Shown: piece after piece, positions 1-8,719 of the stretch
How positions within the stretch are numbered: position 1 is the first letter of the stretch
Layout: each line of letters opens with the position of its first letter
Assembly (NCBI RefSeq): GCF_002811875.1
Contig: NZ_NPDZ01000001.1
Location: forward strand, 124,001-188,000
DNA: 64,000 bases
Direction: 5' to 3'
Source of the DNA: Leptospira perolatii
GTDB lineage: Bacteria; Spirochaetota; Leptospiria; Leptospirales; Leptospiraceae
Translations under genes and position numbers: made by a program
The notes under the pieces: generated by a model
What the model was told of the DNA's origin: nothing
Database searches by the model: none
Seen by the model: only the letters and a program-made list of their open reading frames with translations

Positions 1-343
1 CTTCATCGCCGTACGGAAATCTAGGCATGACCGCACTTGTTCTCTTTGGAGTATAACCTGGTGGATAACTGCCTTCTCTAATTCTAGCTTTTAGCAACTC
101 AAAGGAAGATCCGAAAATTGCAGGTCCTACAGAACCATCTATGCTGGGATTCATATTATGGCAAGAAGCGCAGTTCGATAGATACAAGCTCTTCCCTTTT
201 TCCTTGAGTAATTCTTCCGGACTTAAGCTTTGATTTCCCTTACACTGGCTCTGGATAGCTACAAAGATCAATACGAGCAAACAAAAAAGGCGGCCTAGAC
301 CGCCCTTTCCATCTCCCATTCGATTCGACTGGGTTTGTTTCAT
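1..343 (-). CDS. Mono-haem cytochrome c, partial (C-terminus beyond window)
   Basis: This open frame begins at ATG 343-341 and runs off the left edge, so about 114 N-terminal residues are visible. Residues 19-33 form a hydrophobic export segment ending near a cysteine (IQSQCKG), so it is a signal peptide or a weak lipobox. A CASCH haem-binding motif lies at residues 58-62, followed by the GPAIFGSSF and MPRFPYGDE segments of a small class I cytochrome c, including the Met axial-ligand candidate near residue 106. The stop of the upstream membrane-protein gene overlaps its ribosome site (TAGGA, eight bases before the ATG), so the two genes are an operon. In PuuD urate hydroxylase these two modules are one polypeptide. 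Inferred role: periplasmic electron acceptor for the upstream membrane protein. Confidence 0.8.
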   Translation of the reverse strand, partial: MKQTQSNRMGDGKGGLGRLFCLLVLIFVAIQSQCKGNQSLSPEELLKEKGKSLYLSNCASCHNMNPSIDGSVGPAIFGSSFELLKARIREGSYPPGYTPKRTSAVMPRFPYGDE

Positions 344-354
344 TTACTAAATTC

Positions 355-1053
355 CTAGCTCGCGAGTACCAATTCTAATACAACATAAAGAATTGCACTG
401 AGCGCAAACCCGCTGATGATCACGTTCTTTACAGTCTTGATCGGTTTTACCGTAGGCCCGTTCTGATCTGCAACCAGAGCGTTCACTTCGATAATCAGAG
501 CAATCACGACTGCAATGGCGAAGAAGATCAATGCATTAGAAGAATTGTATCTGAAAATCAGATTCTTTGCAGCACCCATGAAGAAAAGCATAGGGATAGA
601 TAAGAGAACATTCGAACGAGAAGCTACAAAAGCTCTATTTGCGTTCGGTGCAGGATCTACAGTGGTTTCTCCTTTTGCTTTTGCGATCACAACTTTTTGG
701 TTTGGCCAAATCACAAACCATACGTTTGCCCACATAATCGTTCCGAAGATTCCGCCGACTCCGATGATCACTGTCCATTGAGCATCAATAGGAAGTCCAG
801 CATACAGATTCATAAGAATCATCGTCCAACCAGACAAGAAAGTAATCATTGCACCCCAACGAAACCACCAGAGAGCTCTAGGCACTAGTTTCTGAGTTGC
901 GTTTTTCTTTGTGTCCGCGTCGGTCTCGTTAAAGAATGGGCCCTGGACAAAATTGAAATAGTACAAAAGTCCGATCCAGGTAATCCCCGCTAAAAAATGA
1001 GTCCATTTTGCGAGAAAGTAAATTCCAGCTTGGGTAAAAAGCGCTAATTCCAT
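355..1053 (-). CDS. Membrane protein, urate hydroxylase (PuuD) N-terminal domain family
   Basis: An integral membrane protein of about 232 residues with roughly six to seven hydrophobic segments. The N-terminal stretch WTHFLAGITWIGLLYYFNF is typical of the family formerly called urate oxidase N-terminal (DUF989), as in PuuD, which oxidises urate and passes electrons to a fused cytochrome c. Here the cytochrome is a separate downstream gene 11 bases away. I chose ATG 1053 because TTGGAGGA sits directly upstream; a GTG at 1068 would place that ribosome site inside the gene. No other purine-catabolism gene is visible, so urate may not be the real substrate; the protein could be a haem- or quinone-linked oxidoreductase. 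Family assignment is fairly secure, function is inferred. Confidence 0.75.
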   Translation of the reverse strand: MELALFTQAGIYFLAKWTHFLAGITWIGLLYYFNFVQGPFFNETDADTKKNATQKLVPRALWWFRWGAMITFLSGWTMILMNLYAGLPIDAQWTVIIGVGGIFGTIMWANVWFVIWPNQKVVIAKAKGETTVDPAPNANRAFVASRSNVLLSIPMLFFMGAAKNLIFRYNSSNALIFFAIAVVIALIIEVNALVADQNGPTVKPIKTVKNVIISGFALSAILYVVLELVLAS

Positions 1054-1198
1054 AAATCCTCCAATCACAGTTCTGAATGATGGAACAGTATCCGTTTGAA
1101 ATTCGGATCGCTATTAAGTTCGAGGATCGGAGGCCCAAGTCAAGCAGTTTTAGAAATATTCTAAAGCAGTAAACTGGAGACCAATTCGGAATAAGAAC

Positions 1199-2452
1199 CT
1201 AGGGATTCTTTTCTAGATTCGCCAACGGATGTCTGAAATGAGATCCCCTCAGATCTTTGATCAGCGCATCCTGCAAAGAAGAGTCTAAGCTCGGGCTATC
1301 TTCTTCTTCCTTTCCTGAAAAAGGAATAAATCTTTCACGAAGAATTTCAGACTTAGCAACAAGGGTCACTTTGGTTCGATTCCCATTTCGGAACGTAGTA
1401 GAAACGAATCGATTTCCTCCGTTTTTATCCGAACCGTGTACGAGCAGTTCAAAGTAATTTTCAAAGTATTCGTGTATATTTCCCGGAAGAAAAAAATCTA
1501 CCACACCCGGAGGAAAGATTCTCAAAAATCTTCCAGTGATATTTACACTCGGTACTTTATTATAAACTCCTGATACAATATCCGTCTGTCCTTGTCTTTT
1601 AAAGAACAAGGTAATACCCAAATTCTGAATATCGATCTTCAAGCCGTACACGTTTAAGAATAATGCAAACCGAACTCTAAGCTGGCTTGGATTTGCCCAA
1701 TATCCCGGAGCAGATTTCGGGATCTTTAAGAAGATGGAAGTTCCCTCCGAAAAGAATTCCCAACCTTTCTCAAAGCCTCCAGGTTTAAACACCTTAAATC
1801 GAAAAGAGGCCTGCTTTCCTCTGCTTTTCAGTTTTTTGTAAGCCTTGGGAAAAGATTCCTTCGTCTTGTCCGATAGTGAATACGATAGAATGACTCCTTC
1901 CGCGGATCTATTTTCCTTACACTCAAATTTCTCACAAAGGAAATGTTGTAGAGTAGATACTTCCGATAGTGGGGCCGAATGCGGATTCTGTAAATGATGT
2001 GCGAGGGTTTCTATTTTGGGGAACAACTCTAGAAAACTGAATTCAGTCGAAAGCATTTCAGTCTTACGAACAATCTTGTAAGTACCTTGTTCTTTAAACT
2101 CAGACTTGCTTACCTCTACATGGAGAGAATAGGGAGTAGATTTATGAACCTTCGGTGGAGAAGCAGAGAGTGTAGGTTTGTAGGATGTACCATCCTTTGA
2201 CAGAATCATTCCGAGGGTAAGAAGGTCTCCGTTCGCTACTAAAAGCTTTTCGCTTTCCGGATCTGGGAATCCTCCTAAAATTTTTCGGACCTGTGTGTCT
2301 TGAAATTCTTCATCGATTGCATCTTGAAACTGAAAGTATTCCGAAAAGAATTCTGCAGCTTGGGGACTTTTGTGCAGGCAACCTCCCAAAAGGGCGGAGG
2401 CCAAAGTCAAAACGATACTCTTTTGTAAAAACTGGGTTACCATTGTTTTCAC
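1199..2452 (-). CDS. Large hypothetical lipoprotein
   Basis: A 417-residue protein starting with a short charged region, a hydrophobic stretch and a lipobox (LLGGC, Cys near residue 25), so it is a predicted lipoprotein of the inner or outer membrane. The rest is soluble, mixed alpha/beta, rich in Phe, Lys and Ser, with no motif I recognise. Its GTG start overlaps the stop codon of the upstream redoxin-like gene (GTGA), which implies translational coupling; an ATG three codons later (2443) is an alternative start. Both genes are probably exported and may act together, but I cannot name a function. Confidence 0.7.
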   Translation of the reverse strand: MKTMVTQFLQKSIVLTLASALLGGCLHKSPQAAEFFSEYFQFQDAIDEEFQDTQVRKILGGFPDPESEKLLVANGDLLTLGMILSKDGTSYKPTLSASPPKVHKSTPYSLHVEVSKSEFKEQGTYKIVRKTEMLSTEFSFLELFPKIETLAHHLQNPHSAPLSEVSTLQHFLCEKFECKENRSAEGVILSYSLSDKTKESFPKAYKKLKSRGKQASFRFKVFKPGGFEKGWEFFSEGTSIFLKIPKSAPGYWANPSQLRVRFALFLNVYGLKIDIQNLGITLFFKRQGQTDIVSGVYNKVPSVNITGRFLRIFPPGVVDFFLPGNIHEYFENYFELLVHGSDKNGGNRFVSTTFRNGNRTKVTLVAKSEILRERFIPFSGKEEEDSPSLDSSLQDALIKDLRGSHFRHPLANLEKNP

Positions 2453-3006
2453 GGACGCTCTTTCCTGATCAGATCGAAAAGTCTGATCACATCAGAATCT
2501 TGAACAGACTGAAAGCTTTCTGCATGGATCAACCTGCCTTTTCTGGAAAATACTCTCAAAAAAGTTTTTCCCTGAGATAATCCTTCCGCAAGACTTCCTT
2601 GTTTATCCAGCAGGATTGATTCGTACTCTTTGTCCTTTTCCTTGGAAATATAATCGAACGCGCCGGAAGGAGCTCCCGATAGATTTACAAAAGCGATAAA
2701 TTCCACCGGATCAGACTCAGAGATTAAAGTCTGCATCTTCCAATAAATTTTTCGACCATGCTTTCTGCACAGAACTATATCAGTGAAGGAACAACCTAAA
2801 AGGAAGAAGGTTTTCCCTTTCGCAATCTTGTCGGTGAATACCTTTCCTCTTTGGTCCAGAAGTGAAAACTTTGGAACTTTTGTTTGATTCGTTTCCGATA
2901 AAAGCGGAAATGTGAAAAGGCAGAAAATACAGATCGAGAAAAGGCTTATATGACTTTTCGAAAATCGACTGGAACCCGAAAAGTATGCCAAGAATTTCCC
3001 GACCAT
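2449..3006 (-). CDS. Exported thioredoxin-fold (redoxin-like) protein
   Basis: 185 residues with a hydrophobic signal segment at about residues 20-37. The pattern KVPKFSLLDQRGKVFT followed by KTFFLLGCSF is the start of the AhpC/TSA-redoxin fold: strand, substrate loop, then a strand ending in a cysteine. The conventional CxxC is absent; one Cys follows the second strand (LLGC) and another lies eight residues later (LCRKHG), so a classic thioredoxin disulphide seems unlikely. It is translationally coupled to the lipoprotein gene downstream. Fold assignment is inferred from pattern only; a specific substrate cannot be proposed. Confidence 0.6.
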   Translation of the reverse strand: MVGKFLAYFSGSSRFSKSHISLFSICIFCLFTFPLLSETNQTKVPKFSLLDQRGKVFTDKIAKGKTFFLLGCSFTDIVLCRKHGRKIYWKMQTLISESDPVEFIAFVNLSGAPSGAFDYISKEKDKEYESILLDKQGSLAEGLSQGKTFLRVFSRKGRLIHAESFQSVQDSDVIRLFDLIRKERP

Positions 3007-3064
3007 AATCTAAACTTTGAAAGTTCTTTCTTCAAAGTGTTCCCGTTATTTGGAAAATAAAAAC

Positions 3065-5260
3065 CTATTTTCTATGAAGTCTAAAAATTCCGTCCCAATC
3101 TTCGGAAGGAGCTTGCTTTAGGAAAAGCTTGGTTCTCTTTGCGTAGAGCCTGACTACGCTATCGTGCGGATGTTCTTTATACATTTCCCTGAAAATCAAA
3201 AAGGAATCGCGAAATTTCTTTGATTTGTAAAGAGAAATTCCTTCATTCAGCCTATCTTTAACTCTATCCTTCCAGGCAGCGAATTCCGGTGGATCCGCTT
3301 CGTACACTTCGTATAGTACAACTGGTTGGGTCTTTCCTTTTACGATTACTGTGTCGATTTCTCTGGCACGCACTTCCGAAAGCAGATTCAATCGTAAGAA
3401 AGTATGATGAGTGATCAGAATCCGTGTTTTATAAAAACTTGTAAGGCTCTGAACCCTAGAGGCAAGGTTTACTGTATCGCCGATCACCGTAGTATCGATT
3501 CTCCGGTTACTTCCTACAGTACCAAGAATTAGCGGACCCGTATTGATTCCTATTCCGAGGTCAGCTGCACCGTAAGCGCTATCGCCCAAAGAATGAAGAA
3601 CTTTAACCATATCGATTGCAGATTGCAAAACATTGTCAGCAGAGTTAAATTTTTCCTTTTCCGCTCTAGGGCTATAATCTGAAAAGAGGGCGAGTATCGC
3701 GTCCCCGACGTACTTATCTACAAATCCGGAATTGCGAAAAATAATCTCTTCAAAAGTAGAGAAGTACTGGTTGAGATACTTAATATTTTCTTCCGGAGTT
3801 AACCGTTCGGATAACGAGGTAAATCCTTTAAGGTCGGCAAAAATGACCGACATGGATTTTTCCTTGGAATCTCCGATTCTAATTTCTACCGGATCCTTTT
3901 TATCCAAGATCGATATGAACTCGGAAGGAACAAACCTGTAAAAAGCGTCCCTTTGACCGGCTAATTCCAAGTTCAATTCCTGAGACTCTTTGTAGAGACT
4001 CACATAGCGCGAAACAAGCAGACTAATAATGACCAAAATGAAAGTCAGATAAGCGATTTTAAAATAAGGATAATGTATTCCAATAATCTTATAGATCGCA
4101 TCTAAAGTATCCCAGATTCCGAAAGAAGCGCAGATCGCAATTCCGATCGCCATTTTTCCTGCGTCTGGTCTCTTTTTCCGAATTGTCTGGAGTGTAAAAA
4201 ATAAAACGTAGAGCAACATCGGGATGAGGAGAAATTGGAAAAGGCGCAAATTCACCAGCAAATATCTAAACGGTAGAACCCACATGCCTAAGAAAAAGAA
4301 GATACTAAGCACGCCCAAAATTCGGATCATCCAAAACTTTCCTTCTTTTTGATAGAAGAACTCTTTTGCAAAAAGTAGGAACATGGGGACCATAGGAATT
4401 AGAGAAGAGAACTCCAACCTGTAAAGTATTCCGCTGTCAGGACCTCCTACAAAATTGATGAAGCGATTTGCGATATGATTCGTAGTCGAATAGAAGTAGA
4501 CGGAGGACAGGAGTGAAAACAATCCGAAATAAAGATAATAAGAATCTTCCGTTCTAGTTCTAAAAAAAAGTATATGATAAATTCCGAATATAGTATAGAT
4601 CCCGAAAAGGAAAATATCCAAATATTCGGAAGTTTGCTCGTAAATGTCTTCTAAGCTAGAGATTCGATAACCGGAAGAATGGTAGAATCCGAAATGATCG
4701 TTCGGAACATAGGGGGTGGGGGGAGATTCTCCGCGTATTTCTATTTGAAGTTTGTTCGTTCCAACTTTCAAAAGACCGGGTTCAATCGGAATCGTAACGC
4801 CTTTTAAGGATCGCTTGCGACTCAATGAATCCTCCTCTATCGGAAACCATTCTTCTCGGAGAATTTTCCCATTTAATTCCAGCCTCCAATTTTCTCCGAT
4901 GTCAGGCAGGAAAATTCCCGTTGGAATTTTCAGAAGTGCATTTTCCCTAGATAATTCGAATTCGGTCTTGACAAGTACTTCGTGAACTCCTGAATTCGGG
5001 AGAATAGGAAAAAACTCTGTGAACGGAACAGGAAATTTATGAATCGTTTTCGAATTCTCTGGTTCAGGATTTCTGCGATCCTGTTTCGAGATATTCTTCG
5101 TCTCGGGGAATCCCTTTTCGGTCTTCCAAACAGCAGTCCAAGTTAATTTAGTAAGATCTATGCTCGGAGCTTGTTGTTTTTCGTAACCACACCCTAAACA
5201 AGAAAACAAAAATAGGATAAGAAAAGGTACAGTTTTACTTTCGGAACGAATGAAATCCAA
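3065..5260 (-). CDS. 7TMR-DISM membrane-bound class III adenylate cyclase
   Basis: A 731-residue receptor cyclase. It begins with a signal segment containing a possible lipobox (SCLGC), then an extracytoplasmic beta-rich sensor domain (about residues 40-205), about seven membrane helices (210-420) typical of 7TMR-DISM receptors, a short coiled linker, and a class III cyclase domain (about 465-650). Metal-binding aspartates are in FADLKGF (near 476) and YVGDAI (near 520). The transition-state Asn and Arg lie in GDTVNLASR (near 593-601). The specificity pair reads Lys/Thr as in class IIIb enzymes, pointing to ATP and cAMP formation. The tail after residue 650 looks like a TPR-type helical repeat. 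The start is TTG, chosen because GTGAGG lies eight bases upstream. It begins 10 bases after the fliG stop, so it is likely co-transcribed with fliG. Confidence 0.85.
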   Translation of the reverse strand: MDFIRSESKTVPFLILFLFSCLGCGYEKQQAPSIDLTKLTWTAVWKTEKGFPETKNISKQDRRNPEPENSKTIHKFPVPFTEFFPILPNSGVHEVLVKTEFELSRENALLKIPTGIFLPDIGENWRLELNGKILREEWFPIEEDSLSRKRSLKGVTIPIEPGLLKVGTNKLQIEIRGESPPTPYVPNDHFGFYHSSGYRISSLEDIYEQTSEYLDIFLFGIYTIFGIYHILFFRTRTEDSYYLYFGLFSLLSSVYFYSTTNHIANRFINFVGGPDSGILYRLEFSSLIPMVPMFLLFAKEFFYQKEGKFWMIRILGVLSIFFFLGMWVLPFRYLLVNLRLFQFLLIPMLLYVLFFTLQTIRKKRPDAGKMAIGIAICASFGIWDTLDAIYKIIGIHYPYFKIAYLTFILVIISLLVSRYVSLYKESQELNLELAGQRDAFYRFVPSEFISILDKKDPVEIRIGDSKEKSMSVIFADLKGFTSLSERLTPEENIKYLNQYFSTFEEIIFRNSGFVDKYVGDAILALFSDYSPRAEKEKFNSADNVLQSAIDMVKVLHSLGDSAYGAADLGIGINTGPLILGTVGSNRRIDTTVIGDTVNLASRVQSLTSFYKTRILITHHTFLRLNLLSEVRAREIDTVIVKGKTQPVVLYEVYEADPPEFAAWKDRVKDRLNEGISLYKSKKFRDSFLIFREMYKEHPHDSVVRLYAKRTKLFLKQAPSEDWDGIFRLHRK

Positions 5261-5270
5261 ATTTTGGACC

Positions 5271-6284
5271 TCACATTACAAGCTCGTCTTCACCAGCACG
5301 AGCGACCACAATGTCTCCGGATTCTTCCAACTTACGTATGATGTTAACGATCTTTTGCTGCGCGTCTTCCACATCCTTAATTCGGATTGGACCCATAAAA
5401 TCCATATCTTCTCGGAGAAGGTTTGCAGCTCGTTTTGACATGTTCTTAAATATCTTTTCTTGAACTTCTGTATCGACCGATTTAAGCGCTTTCGCCAAAT
5501 CGGAGTTATCTACTTCTCGAAGAACTTTTTGAATCGCTCTATCATCAAGTAGCACGATATCCTCAAATACGAACATCCGCTTTTTGATCTCTTCGGCGAG
5601 TTCGGGATCTTCTTCTTCCAAAGCTTCGATAATCGTCTTTTCTGTTCCGCGGTCGACCAAGTTCAAAATTTCCACAACAGAATCGATACCACCGGCGGAA
5701 GTATAATCTTCGCTTGCGAGAGTGGAAAGTTTCCTTTCCAAAACCCTTTCTACTTCTCGCAAAACGTCCGGTGATACTCGGTCCATCGTAGCGATTCTCT
5801 TAGCGACTTCCGCCTGTATTGTATGCGGCAAGTTGGATAGAATATTAGAAGCTTTTTGCGGATCTAAGTAAGACAGAATCAAAGCAATCGTTTGAGGGTG
5901 CTCATTTTGAATAAAGTTTAATAAGTGCTGAGGGTCCGTTCTTCGAATGAAGTCGAATGGCCTGACCTGCAAACTCGAGGTCAATCGATTGATGATATCG
6001 ATCGCTTTCTGATTTCCTAATGCTTTCTCTAATAACCCGCGCGCAAAATCGATACCACCGTTGGAGATAAACTCCTGGGCCATCATCAACTCGTTGAATT
6101 CAACGAGTACTTTTTCCTTATCTTCAGGAGTGATTTTGTCCAAGCGAGCGATCTCGAAAGTGATCTGCTCGATCTCGTCCTCGCGGAGATGCTTGAAAAT
6201 CTCTGAGGATACGTCCGACCCAACAGCGATCAGAAAGATTGCTGCTTTTTGTCTACCAGTTAGTGTTGTCTTTTTATTGAGCAC
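5271..6284 (-). CDS. fliG: Flagellar motor switch protein FliG
   Basis: 337 residues, the normal length for FliG, one of the three C-ring proteins that convert stator force to rotation of the spirochaete periplasmic flagellum. The N-terminal ring-binding domain (LTGRQKAAIFLIAVG), the middle domain with the EHPQTIALILSYL signature near residue 130, and the C-terminal charged ridge (residues about 280-305, FKNMSKRAANLLREDM) are all present. The GTG start is preceded by a weak AGGA site. The gene is not within a large flagellar operon here; the neighbouring downstream gene is a nucleotide cyclase. Spirochaetes can carry more than one fliG, so this could be one of several paralogues. Confidence 0.95.
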   Translation of the reverse strand: MLNKKTTLTGRQKAAIFLIAVGSDVSSEIFKHLREDEIEQITFEIARLDKITPEDKEKVLVEFNELMMAQEFISNGGIDFARGLLEKALGNQKAIDIINRLTSSLQVRPFDFIRRTDPQHLLNFIQNEHPQTIALILSYLDPQKASNILSNLPHTIQAEVAKRIATMDRVSPDVLREVERVLERKLSTLASEDYTSAGGIDSVVEILNLVDRGTEKTIIEALEEEDPELAEEIKKRMFVFEDIVLLDDRAIQKVLREVDNSDLAKALKSVDTEVQEKIFKNMSKRAANLLREDMDFMGPIRIKDVEDAQQKIVNIIRKLEESGDIVVARAGEDELVM

Positions 6285-6414
6285 GCCGGCTGCTATCCTA
6301 TCAGATCTTATCGGTAAACTTTCCGCTTTTCAAGGCAAAGTTTTTCCCAAGGAATTGCTTGCAAATAGGACATAATTATAAAACTTTCGAAGTAGGTCCC
6401 ACCACGGCATTTTT

Positions 6415-6771
6415 ATGAAACTCAAAGTATATGAATATAAAAACTGCGATACTTGCAGAAAAGCACTGAAATACCTTTCTTCCAAGAAGATCGAATTTGA
6501 TACGGTAGCGATTCGCGAAACTCCTCCCAAAAAAACCGAGCTAAAGAAAATGCTCACCTACTTGGGAGGAGATTCCAAAAAGTTGTTCAACACTTCCGGC
6601 CAAGACTATAAAGCAATGGGTTTGAAAGATAAACTCGGAAAATTGAACACGGATGAACAGATAGATTTGCTTTCTACTAACGGAAATCTGGTAAAACGGC
6701 CTTTCGTATTAGGCGACGGATTCGGCTTTGTAGGATTTAAGGAAGAAGATTGGAAAAAGAAGTTCGGTTAA
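6415..6771 (+). CDS. ArsC/Spx-family thioredoxin-fold protein
   Basis: 118 residues, the usual length of the ArsC/Spx/YffB family. The N-terminal YEYKNCDTCRKALKYL carries a CxxC pair at residues 11-14, and the C-terminal part has the family's conserved KRPFVLGDG segment. In arsenate reductases this first cysteine attacks arsenate with glutathione or thioredoxin; in Spx the pair senses thiol oxidation and the protein binds RNA polymerase. The sequence alone does not decide between a reductase and a redox-sensing regulator; YffB-like enzymes of Gram-negative bacteria are the closest in length and motif. It is a single gene divergent from fliG and convergent with the yciO-like gene. Confidence 0.85.
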   Translation: MKLKVYEYKNCDTCRKALKYLSSKKIEFDTVAIRETPPKKTELKKMLTYLGGDSKKLFNTSGQDYKAMGLKDKLGKLNTDEQIDLLSTNGNLVKRPFVLGDGFGFVGFKEEDWKKKFG

Positions 6772-6831
6772 CGTAATAGGTTAATGGATTCTGTTCTGAT
6801 GATTGCCTTAGTTACTTTGAGACAAGTAGAG

Positions 6832-7446
6832 TTACTGAGCTAATAGCTCCATTCCTTTTCCTTCCCTAGTTACTAGAATTTCATCTCCTGTACAATCGAT
6901 GATCGTAGAAAGTTCCACGTCGACAATCCCGCCATCGACGATCCCTTGAATTCGTTTTCCGTAGACTTCTTCCAGCATATCCACATCGACTACAAACTCA
7001 TCTTGGATAAAAACCGATGTAGACGTTAGCGGGTTCGGATGTAAATCTAAGAGAGACTGCAGATATATGGAGTCCGGAATTCGAATCCCAATTTGTTTTT
7101 CCTTTAGGTTAGAAAAAGATACCCGAGGCAAATGCTTATTTGCGCGCACAATAAAAGTAAATGGTCCAGGTGTAATTCTCTTCATTAAACGAAATGACTC
7201 ATTCGAGAGTTGCTCCATGTAATGCGAAGCGACCGAAATATCCTTACAAAGTAGAGCAAGCGGTTGGTTTTTCGGAATATTTTTTAACTGATAGAGCTTC
7301 TCTACTCCGGAGTGGGATTGAGAATCCGCCACCAGTGCATAAACAGTATCGGTTGGAAATATATAGACTGCCCCGTCCAACAAGGACTGAGAGATTTTAG
7401 TTAAAATTCTCTTTTCCGGATTTTGCGGGTGCAGTCGATAAATCAT
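6832..7446 (-). CDS. YciO/YrdC/Sua5-family protein (YciO type)
   Basis: 204 residues of the Sua5/YciO/YrdC fold. True threonylcarbamoyl-AMP synthases (TsaC/Sua5) have PTETVYGLG, a KxR pair and an SxN motif. Here the first motif reads FPTDTVYALV, the KxR region reads LKNIPKNQPLALL, and the SxN position reads TSTSV. That pattern resembles E. coli YciO, a paralogue with much weaker activity. It likely binds nucleotide or RNA, but a role in tRNA t6A synthesis should not be assumed. The ATG overlaps the stop of the SDR gene (ATGA), so the two are coupled. Confidence 0.85.
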   Translation of the reverse strand: MIYRLHPQNPEKRILTKISQSLLDGAVYIFPTDTVYALVADSQSHSGVEKLYQLKNIPKNQPLALLCKDISVASHYMEQLSNESFRLMKRITPGPFTFIVRANKHLPRVSFSNLKEKQIGIRIPDSIYLQSLLDLHPNPLTSTSVFIQDEFVVDVDMLEEVYGKRIQGIVDGGIVDVELSTIIDCTGDEILVTREGKGMELLAQ

Positions 7447-8186
7447 ACGCTCGAAGAAACTCCTCCGTCTACGAGTAGGGTTTGACCGGTCACATACTTG
7501 GACGCATCCGAAGCAAAATACAAAGCGGCACCTACTAAATCCTCACCCGTTCCCAATCTTCGCATCGGAATGTGATCTTGCATTTGAGCCATAAGCTCTG
7601 GCCTTTCTTTTATCATTTCAGTCATATCCGTATCGATAAACCCTGGGCAAATCGCATTCACTCTGTAACCGGAACCTACCCATTCAACCGCGAGAGCCTT
7701 GGTCATATTGATAACTGCCGCTTTTGTTCCGCAATAGACTGAAGCAAGCTTTGTCGCCTGAAACCCGAGAACAGATGCAATATTTATAATATTGCCTCCC
7801 TTTTTTTTGTGGATCTTATAATAAGCCTGACAGGCTCTGAATACACCTACAAAATTAGTTTGAACTATACTTTGGATTTCGTCTTCCTTAAAAAATGCGG
7901 CAGGAGTGTTCGAGGCAACTCCTGCATTGTTGATAAGTACGTCTAAGCGGCCGTGTTTTTTGGCGATGGTCTCGATGATCGGATCCATCACTCCGGGCTG
8001 TCGAATGTCCGCAGCAAAGGCTGTGATTCCGGATCCATCTAATTTTTTTATGGACTCCGCAGAAGATCCTGTGCCATAGACGATCGCTCCTGCATTCTTG
8101 AAACCTTCGGCAAACTCTCTCCCGATTCCTCTAGTTGCGCCTGTCACCAGAACCGTTTTACCGGTTAAATCAAAAAGATTTTTCAA
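7443..8186 (-). CDS. Short-chain dehydrogenase/reductase, FabG-like
   Basis: 247 residues, a classical SDR. The NAD(P)-binding glycine motif TGATRGIG is near residue 15, NNAG near 86, the catalytic Ser in NIASVLG and the YCGTK catalytic Tyr/Lys pair around residue 150, and PGFIDTDM after it. This resembles beta-ketoacyl-ACP reductases and 5-keto-gluconate reductases; the acidic or basic residue that would set cofactor preference is not clear (GTGSS after strand 2 suggests NADP is possible). The start is TTG, overlapping the stop of the upstream lipoprotein gene by four bases with AAGGGG eight bases ahead. It is the third gene of a coupled minus-strand cluster 9582-6832. Confidence 0.85.
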   Translation of the reverse strand: MKNLFDLTGKTVLVTGATRGIGREFAEGFKNAGAIVYGTGSSAESIKKLDGSGITAFAADIRQPGVMDPIIETIAKKHGRLDVLINNAGVASNTPAAFFKEDEIQSIVQTNFVGVFRACQAYYKIHKKKGGNIINIASVLGFQATKLASVYCGTKAAVINMTKALAVEWVGSGYRVNAICPGFIDTDMTEMIKERPELMAQMQDHIPMRRLGTGEDLVGAALYFASDASKYVTGQTLLVDGGVSSSV

Positions 8187-8719
8187 AACTCTTTCCCCTT
8201 ATCTTCTGTTTTTGGCTCCGAATAATATACATTCGGTTTTGCATCTCCGTCAATCGGACTACATGGATGCTTTCTTCTACTATAATCTCTTTTGCGGCCG
8301 CTGATTATATCGTATCGCTCAAAAAGTCTTTTAGAGTCGATTCTCATATTCTTTCCATAATCAGATATTGTGTCTTTATCCCGCTCTCTAGTTTTCTTTT
8401 CAGGAAGCATGGGGTCAGAAGGCACTGGCTCTTGGTCGCCCTCATCTCTAATTTTATATTCATCTCTTAATATTCCACGATCTACGAAATGATCGAAGCC
8501 TTCATATTCTTCGTGAAACGGATCGCAATCGGTAAGATCGGGATGAACTTCTATGGCTTCGCATTTCCATTCTATCCAATCGCAAGTCCACTGCACTACG
8601 TGGTTTCTATAATTCTGAATATTGCAACCCCTGCAGGAAGAAAAAAAGACGAAATAGAATGCCAAGATAGAAAGACGAGTAAAGCGAGAGAAAGAAGGTC
8701 CCTGTTTAAATATTCTCAT
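8183..8719 (-). CDS. Hypothetical lipoprotein
   Basis: 178 residues. The N-terminus has basic residues, a hydrophobic stretch (LSILAFYFVFF) and SSC at about residues 27-29, a spirochaete-type lipobox, followed by further cysteines (CRGC, WTCDW, WKCEA, LTDCDP) that may form disulphides in the periplasm. The C-terminal half is charged and probably disordered. Its ATG overlaps the stop of the upstream gene (ATGA). I do not recognise a family and cannot suggest a function. Confidence 0.6.
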   Translation of the reverse strand: MRIFKQGPSFSRFTRLSILAFYFVFFSSCRGCNIQNYRNHVVQWTCDWIEWKCEAIEVHPDLTDCDPFHEEYEGFDHFVDRGILRDEYKIRDEGDQEPVPSDPMLPEKKTRERDKDTISDYGKNMRIDSKRLFERYDIISGRKRDYSRRKHPCSPIDGDAKPNVYYSEPKTEDKGKEF

